Assembly (NCBI GenBank): GCA_014360495.1
Contig: JACIXR010000001.1
Location: 339,143-403,142 of the forward strand
Reading direction: 5' to 3'
Length of the DNA stretch: 64,000 nucleotides
DNA from: a bacterium
GTDB taxonomy: Bacteria; Armatimonadota; JACIXR01
Under the pieces are notes generated by a model that worked only from the letters and a program-made list of their open reading frames with translations, did no database searches and had not been told where the DNA came from. Below, piece by piece: positions 44,001-52,700 of this stretch (its first letter is position 1; each line of letters opens with the position of its first letter). The position numbers and the translations under genes were made by a program.

Positions 44001-44814
44001 AGACCCACAGGGAAATTCCTTCTTCTTTGTTGTCCAAGGCGATAAGAAGATTATGGTCAATTCCGAGGCTCCCTCAATCTCAGGCACTCTTCTATCTGAC
44101 AATCTACTTCTATCCTTGAAGGCGCCTCGTTCGGTCCCAGGCAAACCCATCTCTACCTACACACTCATAGCGCCCGTTGAGCGTCCTTCCGCTGTTTTGA
44201 AAGAAGGGAGGGAATTATCAACGAATATGGAGGCGGATGAATGGTGGAGATATGAGGAGAGAAACGGCGGGCTTTTGGTAATTAAGATAAAACACGACAA
44301 GGGCACGATAAATTTGAAAATAAAGGGAATAAAAGCGAGGGAAAATAGGGCTCCCCTGTTAACAGCGAAGCCTGATTGGCAATTCAATGTAGATAACGAT
44401 TCGGAAGGCTGGTCTGAGTCTCACGATCTCGCTCCCTTTGTTGTTTCGGAAGGCACTTTGAAGGGGAGGTCAACCGGCGGAGACCCCTATATGACATCTC
44501 CCTTCTTCCGGGTATCAGCTAAGGATTATCCCTTTGTCTCATTGAGGATTAAATTCTATCCCCTACCCGCTGGTGCGGTTCCTGATGCCCAGATATTCTG
44601 GGCAAGGGAAGACGAGACGGGGATGACGGAGAGCAAGAGTATGCATTTCCCCATCATCCCAGATGGGGAGTGGCATATCTACAATGTGAGGGTTGCGGAT
44701 TCTCCCGAGTGGAAAGGGACAATTGTTCAGATAAGGTTAGACCCCGGAAGCGGAGGCGAGGGAATACAATTCGAGATAGACTGGATAAAGCTATCGCCTA
44801 AGGAAGAAGGCTGA
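41038..44814 (+). CDS. Secreted alpha/alpha-toroid protein with carbohydrate-binding-like domains
   Basis: A 1258-aa protein with a signal peptide (MKIRTILFLLSILLALSSMA). Residues about 22-200 are a CBM4/9-like jelly roll (LSNGGFEEIQNSFPTGW). CARDB/NEW3-like Ig domains follow (about 205-400; SFVCSFKNVGDKEARGL), then a beta-sandwich region. Residues about 710-1060 are helical with QREDGSWGF, TIGTCTFLNGRATALLRYTR and VHLYLEAYKITGDKEYLKRA, typical of alpha/alpha-toroid glycosidases, polysaccharide lyases and GH88/GH105-like enzymes. A C-terminal jelly roll starts near 1115 (FNVDNDSEGWSESHD). The reaction is not identified. A ribosome binding site GAGGTGATGAGCG precedes the ATG. Own promoter; monocistronic. 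Confidence 0.75.
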   Translation: MKIRTILFLLSILLALSSMAQQLSNGGFEEIQNSFPTGWIGYIAGKGNAEVKLTTESHSGKYAILLKAKKDSVAGLNRTYPTGKKGEEMPLGDLFPRLKGVFTFWFKVKKAGKDNVRFYVIPMGKDNLEIGPARTTFIIPSSFAGDGKWHFGAIAYDYTGMKDVRSVQVAPRINEGGNDDGEVIIDDISYVDSVGPFIVPQRIELQGSSFVCSFKNVGDKEARGLKAQLNPPSGIQVDSSEKNLELKQGEEKEIEWKLSGESKGKVAFQLSWNASPQVEDTLSYTVVYEPSLKIKQFSTARAVLFRDDSYELRLLLSNEGLATAKKLTISLSPNPFLKIKEKVKALESIPPSSESEIVWELKPMREGIHKLKLQVNYEGGKEEKEVLLVVSKHFPSYVLWERGIKLIDKNGDLILQNDNLRLIFPKNPFGYGVFALDVKDTRAGYMRMALSPYLANLIYRRRNGKEAEIQLYAQRYEKKESGDEIQLIFPVAFKDDDGVNWKMNIRFTAKKNDKNIGVDWDLSAEDSVHLLAIHCPRFYVGEGEFGSDKDYALFPGLFYMLKGESSISTEFADPPFNDQHAPHPYKITVPLMTLVKDKHLVGIMWDPLQKWDGVNVCPSALFASPNWLEGEENHLFGLFLPSIPRWVKENEEKASEPYLLNPQVKLSLRCWFIGGYPLDITDSVDFYFEKFGVPPLPLKVRSYEEELQLCGWSDIPPRYQRLLGEVNSLAQRCAIDMATQREDGSWGFKMDPRNTEMLRRFNPKRPNLGAEGDTTIGTCTFLNGRATALLRYTRFTNNQLTWEAGLKALNYITDNFTRPEGAQTWEIPLHAPDILGSANGVHLYLEAYKITGDKEYLKRAVFWAKTGLPFVYMWNAPDRPTMMRYATIPIFGVSFYNAAPWFGTPVQWCGLDYAYSLLKLAEYDDSYPWRHIAEGITLCAMQMQTTEGEHKGGYPDSVNLMTYTKSDPGMLNPAGIARNVYTIRNPGEDPQGNSFFFVVQGDKKIMVNSEAPSISGTLLSDNLLLSLKAPRSVPGKPISTYTLIAPVERPSAVLKEGRELSTNMEADEWWRYEERNGGLLVIKIKHDKGTINLKIKGIKARENRAPLLTAKPDWQFNVDNDSEGWSESHDLAPFVVSEGTLKGRSTGGDPYMTSPFFRVSAKDYPFVSLRIKFYPLPAGAVPDAQIFWAREDETGMTESKSMHFPIIPDGEWHIYNVRVADSPEWKGTIVQIRLDPGSGGEGIQFEIDWIKLSPKEEG

Positions 44815-44848
44815 GGCTGTCCAAAAACAGGGAAGAGCAATTTTTAAG

Positions 44849-44884
44849 AATGCGAGCCTCCTGTAGGGAGGTGTAGCAATCTCT
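44849..44884. repeat. REP-like hairpin fragment
   Basis: ATGCGAGCCTCCTGTAGGGA followed by GGTGTAGCAATCTC, a partial copy of the family at 60837-60918, about 35 nt after the 1258-aa gene. Confidence 0.55.
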
Positions 44885-44916
44885 CTTCTAAGAAAACTTT
44901 TTCAATATATTCCCGT

Positions 44917-44950
44917 AAGTAAATTTTTAGATTTACTTGACAAAGTAAAT
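44917..44950. promoter_or_regulatory. Three AAGTAAAT half-sites (candidate operator)
   Basis: AAGTAAAT at 44917-44924, its inverse ATTTACTT at 44931-44938, and AAGTAAAT at 44943-44950. The second and third form an 8-bp inverted repeat around GACA. The -35 box (44937-44942) is inside it, as expected for a repressor site. Confidence 0.5.
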
Positions 44951-44965
44951 ATTGGTGAATAATTT
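44937..44965 (+). promoter_or_regulatory. Near-consensus promoter of the broken protease-like gene
   Basis: TTGACA (44937-44942), 17-nt spacer, TAATTT (44960-44965). The leader to the ATG at 45063 is about 90 nt and contains an AAGGAGGC ribosome binding site. Confidence 0.75.
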
Positions 44966-45062
44966 TTAAATAACTTTGTTTCCAAATCCTCGTTTAAGAA
45001 CTTAAGGAGTAAGAGAAAAGTTTTTTAGCGAGGGTTGGGGATTGGGAAGGAGGCTATAGAGA

Positions 45063-46568
45063 ATGCGTGTTTTTATGAGAACTTGTGCTTTGACTTTAGG
45101 GGTCTTGCTGTTCAGTTCGTTCTGTGCAAGTTCCCTCTATGGGGCGGCGAAGAAATCAACCCCAAAAGCCCAGGCGACGAAGAAAACCCAAGCGACTAAC
45201 AAAACCCAGGCGACTAATACAACCCAAGCGACGAATAGCTCGCCGGGAAAGCGCCCCATCGCTTTAATGACTTCCGATGAGGATTTGGCTATCTCCCTTT
45301 TAGCGAGGACATTTGAGAGGATGGGCGAGAAGGACTTAGCTAAGCGACTCATAACAGATTACACGCAAACAAAAAGAGCGGTATTCAAAGACCTTGGCGA
45401 TGTCAATGCGGAGAAGGGGAGAAACTGGAAAGGCGTAAATGTAATAACGCTTAATATAAGTATGGCAAACCAACTCCCGAGTCTGAAGAGATTATGGGAT
45501 AAGGAGCCTTTTCGTATACCCTTGGGCCTTGTGGGTCGGGCGCTTATAGTCTTCACGAATACATACACATGAACCAGGATAATCCTAAATGGGAACCAAA
45601 ATACGAAGACCCGGCTTGGCAAGCCACGGATAAAGCGATTACCAGATGGTATAACCACTTAGAGAAAGAATACGAAGACCTCAAAAACGAGCCCTCAAAT
45701 CAAGAGAGGTTGGCGAAATTAAAGGAGTATCCCAGCTACACCAGCAAATAGCCGAGCAAAAAGTGCCTATGGAGGAAGGCATAGCGAGTAATGTAAAGGA
45801 TAAAGCTTTATCGCCCAATCTCACTTGGGAATATCCCAATACTTGCACGAAAAGCAGCTCTGCTTGCACAGAAAATCAAAGAGGAAATAAAAATTTGGAG
45901 AACAAACTAAACCCTCAACAACAAACTACGCCAACCAAAAATGTTTGGAAATTGGTTCAGATAATGGTATATAGTGAGGTTCTGCCCGAGGGCTTTAGAG
46001 AATTGCAAATTCTACAAAGATAACTAACAAGCTATATGGAAAAAGGAGGGTAATAAATGGGAGATTAATGGACTTGTTATATGGTATCTCCCAAGCTACG
46101 GTAAGCGATGGGACCTGCACCTATAAGGAAATATTATCAACCGCTTCTCCTGATTCAAAGGGGTTCTATGATGATAAAAACATCGTTTTCCAAGTCACCG
46201 CGGATTTAAAATGGACACAGCTTCCCACTTATTTGAAGCCTGGCGAAGAGGCAAAGCTTAAATGCTCCTTCCAGGTGAAGGAGGAGAAGGCAAACCGAGA
46301 AGTGGCATTTCAATTTGAAGTGAGGACCTATTATTGGGAAAAGTTGATAACAAGTGTCGAATTTATTAATAACGCTGATTTTTACTATTTATATGACCCC
46401 CTAAAAGGGGGACCTTCAACCGGAAGTGTGGAAAAGGAAATCGTTTTCAAAGTCCCTCCACGAAAAAATCCCAATCCCGACTACGGCTTGCGAATTGACA
46501 TCCTTCCAGGCGCCAATTTAGATTTGGGGAAACTGAAGATTATATATATTCACAAATTCGTTGAATAA
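45063..46568 (+). pseudogene. Frameshifted secreted HExxH metallopeptidase-like gene
   Basis: Four ORFs (45063-45572, 45569-45751, 45763-46023, 46068-46568) lie in frames that each shift by -1. Reading through gives one protein of about 500 aa. It has a signal peptide, a low-complexity KKTQATNKTQATNTTQATN linker, then GPCGSGAYSLHEYIHMNQ, with HEYIH at 45554-45568 in the second frame. The TAA at 45500 closes that frame upstream. A possible third ligand Glu is in KYEDPAWQATDKAI. Likely breaks: the T4 run at 45509-45512, near 45732 (LAKLKE joined to VSQLHQQIAEQ), and near 45999 (EGF joined to RIANSTKITN). Each fits one lost base. GGAGG precedes the ATG. The C-terminal part is beta-rich. A pseudogene is preferred; sequencing error is possible. 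Confidence 0.65.
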
Positions 46569-46594
46569 AAAATTAAAAAAGTTTAAAAATGGTG

Positions 46595-46623
46595 TAGACA
46601 AAATAGCAAACTTGTTTTATAAT
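46595..46623 (+). promoter_or_regulatory. Promoter of the giant-protein operon
   Basis: TAGACA (46595-46600), 17-nt spacer, TATAAT (46618-46623). A leader of about 80 nt precedes the ATG at 46709. Confidence 0.65.
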
Positions 46624-46708
46624 TTAGTTGTTTATTAATTTATAGAGAAGTAGCGGTCCTGCGGTCTGGGGGTTCGTTACGGCTCTGGAGATGAGGAGGA
46701 AAGAAAAG

Positions 46709-49700
46709 ATGAGAAAAGAGGCAAACGGAAATATTGCAAGCAGGACGAAAGAAAAACGAGGGAATAGTAAGTATGTCTATTTGCTCTTTTTCTTTCTCCC
46801 CCTCTTCTTCGTTGTCAACTGCTGGGGGCAGGCTGCTCCTATCCCTGCGCCAGCTTATGTCTATGATGGTCTAACCCCTCCCGATTTAGACTTCACCAAT
46901 TCAACCACCAGCCTTTCAGCCAACTGGGCACCTATTACTGAATCTAAAGCAGATTACTATGTGGATGGTTACGAATGCGCCATCGGAACATCACCAGGTG
47001 CAACTGATGTAGTGGATTGGACAAATGTGGGAAATGTAACTTCCACCACTCTCTCTACACCAACATTAAATCACGGAACGACCTATTACTTCTCCGTTCG
47101 GGGTTGGCGGAGCGTGGATAAAGGGGAAGTCGCGACCTCGGACGGAATTACAGTGGATACTAAACCACCTTCATCACAAGTAGAGCAACTCCCTCAAATT
47201 ACCGATTCGCTATCCTTTACAGTTACCTGGAGCGGCACGGATGACGGAGGGGTAATCATAGTCCCAACTGTAGAGGTGGTTAACAAAGCAGACGCGGCTG
47301 TGGCCCAAGTGGGCGGTCCCTCTGGCATCCTCAACTATGATGTTCAGTATAGGGATGGAGATACTGGGGCTTGGACTGACTGGCAGATGGAGACTACCGC
47401 TACATCGGCTACATTTACAGGAGAGAACGGTCATACATACTATTTCCGCTGTAGGGCAAGGGACAGCGCTGGCAATGTAGAGGATTGGCCTGTAGAGCCT
47501 TCCTATGATACCTTTACGACTATCCAGGTAGCAGGTCCTCCCGCTCCAGACTATGTCAATGACGGACTAACTCCTCTGGATATTGATTTCACCAACTCTA
47601 CCGACCAGCTATCAGCGAATTGGGCATCCGTGAGCGAAGCGTATGGCTATGAGGTTGCAATAGGGACTTCTCCCACCACAACCGATATCCTCAACTGGAC
47701 AGATGTGAGCGGTGTGACCTCTACCACAAGGACGGGCTTATCGCTCACCCACGGAACCACTTACTACTTCTTAGTAAGAGCTTACGATGCTAACCATATC
47801 GCAGGTGGTTCAACTTCCTCGGATGGCGTAACAGTTGATACACAACCGCCATCATCTCAAGTTAATCCTTTGCCATCAACTACCCCATCACTCTCCTTCA
47901 CGGTTTCTTGGACGGGAACGGATTCACCAGCGGGCATCCTCAACTATGATGTTCAGTATAGGGACGGAGATACTGGGGCTTGGACTGACTGGCAGATGGA
48001 GACTACCGCTACATCGGCTACATTTACAGGAGAGAACGGTCATACATACTATTTCCGCTGTAGGGCAAGGGACAGCGCTGGCAATGTAGAGGATTGGCCT
48101 TCTACTCCCGACACTCAAACAGCTATCAACATCGGTGCTGTTTCCCTAACTGTTGTTGCCACTCCTTCTGCTCTTTCTTACAGCGCAGGAGAAAATAGCA
48201 AAAGCGTAACATTTGGGGTGACGGCGACCGGTCCACAGGGAGTAAATCTCACGACCCTGACTTATAGGCGTGAATACAGCGATGGGACATCGGAGGAGAT
48301 ACCGGAGGTAATTTCCCAGAGGATAGAAGCTGGGGCAAGGGTTGACATAACAAGAGACATCACTATTGATGATGCAACTCGCACGAGGGTTCTTGCCGGC
48401 AGAACAACCGGCACATTCAATCTCGTAGCTACATTCAGCGGAAACGATGATAGCGGGAACGCTGTAAGTGGTTCAGCAACAATAAGTGTTGAAGTTCGCT
48501 CGGGAGCGCCCGAAGTCTTTACGGTTAGCAACTTAAGAATACAATTCACCGCCAGAAGCCCCTTTGCAATTGGGCAAGAGGTTAGGGGAAAGATTTTGCT
48601 GGATGCTTCAGGAACGGTGCCTGGGGATGTGAGGGGAGTAATCTATCTTGATGGAAACAGATGGAGAAGCTTTGGCGTCAGAATAAGGGAGACAGGGGAG
48701 AACGAATTTGATAGCGACCCTCTTCCTACTGCTGAAAGCGATGTTGGGAGACACACGATAAGAGTTGAGATAGTTGACCCAACCGCTTTGAGCGCTGAGG
48801 CGAACTACGAAGTCAGTAGAGAGGCGGAGATTCCCGCTTTCAGCTTAAGCGAGCTAATCCTAATCGCTGATGCTGCTAAGCTATCTGATTTCCACTTCTC
48901 CTCGACCGAAAGGGAGGGTAACACAAATCGTTATACCCTCAATGGGACGGCGAAGCTTACAATCATCTCCCTGGATAACCAGCAAGTAGAAGATGTTAAT
49001 ATAGAGAATTTGAAGATAGCTTATAATGATAGTGACCCCAAGAATTCAGAGATTCGCTCGGGTAGGGTTATAAAAGAAGTTGACGAGACAGCGGAACCGT
49101 TGTTCAAGAAGTGGAAGGATTGTCTTGCGATAAGAAAGGTTGAATACAACTATCCTGAGGGAAGCCCGACGAGACCCGACTTCCTCTCCCTCAGTGGTAT
49201 GCTACATATACCTTACCTGGACCAAGACCTCTACCAGATAAACGACCTTCATTTGAATAAGGACGGAATCGTGGGGAAGGATTTCCATACTAACCACGAG
49301 TGGAATGTATTCGGCTTTATTTTCTCAATAAAGGACATAGGAAGTGCTCCCTCAATCTCCGTGGGGAAGGATAGTTCTGGCTATTACATTTCCATTTCAG
49401 GCGACCTTTCGGTCAATATGCGGGGAGGTTCTCCTCACAAGATAGCCGATTACAGCAACTTCAAGTTTGCCTATAATAGAAGCACTGATGATTTCACCAT
49501 CGCAGGCACATTCAATATAACCGACCCGTTCGGCTTCATACCGGGGAACAACTATCTTGAACTAAATCGTCTCCAATTTGCAAAGGAAACCGAGACCTGG
49601 TTCATCAAGGCTTCTTGCAGGTTCCATAAGGAAAATCTTCCGGACGGTGTGAAAGATTTGCTCCAAAAGATACCTGCATTGCCGGAGACTGTTGAATTCA

Positions 49701-52700
49701 AGTTCAGCAAGGGAGGGAACATAGTGGGGAAGATAGCATTGTTGAACGAGTTGGGGAGCAGTGGTCCAGGACACCATCTAAATTATGATTTCGCGAATTC
49801 AAGGACATCCTCCGTCGACCCCACCGAATACCGCATACCGAAAATAGACTATGTACTTGACCCTACCTATATCGGGATAAATCTCAAGTGGGAGAACGGA
49901 GAGTTCGTAAAGGACCAAAGCAGCATAGAGTTTGCGCTTGACCTTTATCTTTCTAAATTTAAGGACGATAGCGGAAACTGGGTTGAGGACGAGAATCGCA
50001 GGAGAGTGCAGGTGGGAGATGTAAATGCGAGTGGTGAGTTCACACCTGGCGTGAGGATATTAATGGACGGAGGGGTGGAATGGAATGCCCCAATGATTAC
50101 AGTGGTTAGAGGATTGAGGTATTCCTTCTGCGATGATAAAATCCTCCTCAGGCTGAATGAGCTGGCTTTTCAGGTTTATCCGTTCGTAATAAGTATAAAT
50201 GGCTCAATTGGGGTTGATTTCTCAATGATAGAGGGTGGGATAGACTTAGGGTTGAATATAGACTTGGATGGGAATGTTGATTGGAGGTTAGGAGGCGGTG
50301 GACGCTTTGATATCGTGAATGTCGTTCATATAGGCGTTGATAATTTGGATTTCTGGGGTGGTCCTGAGCCAAGAGAGATAACCCTCAATTTTGACACGAC
50401 CACTGGCGAGGGAAGCGGAAGGAATTTCTCGCAGAGCGGAGACCAAACAATCCAGGTAAAAAGATACTTTAAGTTTGAAAATGCCACAATAGACCTCGGG
50501 AGAGAAGGAAGTTGGTTTCATGGGAGTGTAGAACAGTTCCTAATTTATACAACAACTGAGGGAAATACCAAGGTCTCCATAAGACACGCAGATGTTAGCA
50601 TAGCTGGTATTTCGCTTCTAAGCGATTACGATTATCATAACCCTATGTTGAGGGTGGCGGGAAAGGCGACTATACCCAGCGGTCAGGAGATAATAATAGT
50701 TGGGAAACTGGGATGGGGAGCAGATATAGGAGATATGACATTTGGTCTATTCGGAGCTGTTGGAGGGTTAACGATTCAGATAGGCCCTGTAACCTTAACT
50801 GATGTAGGAGGCGGATTCTTCTACAACCCCGTTGCCGAGGATTTGGAAACAGTGAGACATATGTGTGGATTCAACAGACCCGAGATGGACGAGAGGATAC
50901 AATCAAGGAGACCAGGAGGTGCGGATAATCCCGGTAAATTCGCCGTTCTTCTCTATGCAGGGGCGGTTATCGCCTCCGATGACTTGGTGAAGGGTAAAGC
51001 TCTCATATCCCTAACGGAGAACTACTTCAACCTGGATGCAGAGGTTGATGTCCTGCCAAGCGCGAACCTCGCTAAGGGGGTGGTTTATCTTGGGGTTGGC
51101 TGGAGCCCCTTCTACGCGGAGGGCTCAATTGACATAGAAGTTAACGCGGTGGATATCATAACAGGAAAAGGGCATCTTGACTTTTATGTATATAGTAGCG
51201 ATGCTTGGGGTATAATGGGGAATGCCAATTTGAAGGTGATAAGAATAATAGATGTCACAGCTGAGCTTTTCGTTGGTAATCCCGGTTTTATGTTTGATGG
51301 GAAGGTGGGAGCAGGGATTGACCTTTATATCGTGAGTGGAGGATTTGAGCTTGAGACGATGTTCTGGTATAAGAGGTCGCCTCCCTCTTCCTGGGGCGCC
51401 TACGCTAAGGGAAAAGCTTGGGGCGATGTACTTGGCGGACTGATAGGTGCAAAGGTATCCCTTGAGGGAGCGCTTATCCATACCTCGCCAGCCTTCATCA
51501 TCTACACTGTTGGAGGGTTGAAGATCGAAATATGCTGGGTAACAGTATTTGATGGCAGTGTTTGGTTAGCACTGAGCACCGAAGACGGATTAGATGGTGG
51601 AACGGGAAGGAACTCCCGCTATGACGAGCTGATAGATGAAGCGAGACATATGGCGGATGAGATGGAGGAGGAGAAGAACAGGGTAAAGCAGGAGATGGAT
51701 GAAGCGAAGAGGGCTTTCGACCAATTATCGGCGGAGCAGAGAAGGATAGCGGGTAGCACAGTGATACAGCCGGATGTGGAAAAAGCCAGAATTGTTAACG
51801 AGGTCTACACTTCCGAAATGAGCTGGTGGGACTATTATTCAGGGGAGTCATCAGCAACCGCGACAATATCAACTATAAGAAGTATCTGGGAAAATGTGAT
51901 TGATGGCACGGAGGCACAAAGTTTAGCCAATAGAAGAACTGAGTTATTGAATAGCCAAAACGAGATAGACCAGATGAATCAGCAGATGATTGAGAAATAC
52001 AACGCAGTGGTTGAAAAGATAAACCAATATTCTGCTCTTCTTGAGGCGGAACTTCCAAGCATAAGGGAATTGGGGGAGATGGGAACTCCGTTCCTGGGTT
52101 ACAACGAGCAAACTATAACGGCGAGCGATGGTTCAACCAGGACCATAAGGGTGGGCTTCAATATGGACTGGACTAAAGCTGACCAGCAGGCGAATGCTTT
52201 ACAAGAGGTTAAGGAACAATCAGCCGCCTACGAGCAAAGGCTCCTCCAGTTGGTCGGTCAATTTGAGGAGAACATCCAGAGATTGGATGGTCTCCTCCAC
52301 TGGGAGGACCCAGCTGTTGCACCTCTCGCCGGTGATTACTACCGGAGATTTCAAAAAATAAACCATCATTATAGAACTTACCTTAATTATCTAAAAGATA
52401 ACTTTGAGAGTTGCTGGAGGAGACTTAATACCCTAAATAGCACTACCACGGAAGCCGCACTTTCTTCCTCTTTTTCCAACCTCGCCCAAAGAACAAATGT
52501 ACTTCCCCTTGGCGATGCTTCCTTAAAACAATGGACCAACCAGCGCATAGATAATATAAATCGCCTGCTGGGTAAAACGAGAGGGGAGGAAGGGTCTTAT
52601 AATCCAATTTTGTCGGATTCCGACCCTATAGAAAGATGGAGGGAAGTCTGGAGGGACTCGGGGTTGGAGCTTTGGTATAGGGTGCCTATGGCAGGGTTGG

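Noticed and set aside
45563..45580. Programmed -1 frameshifting at the first break of the HExxH gene
   Set aside because: No X-XXY-YYZ slippery heptamer with a following stem is seen, and three separate sites would be needed.
46630..46708. Possible riboswitch in the leader of the giant-protein operon
   Set aside because: I compared it with c-di-GMP, cobalamin and Moco consensus features from memory and found no match; the leader is only about 80 nt.
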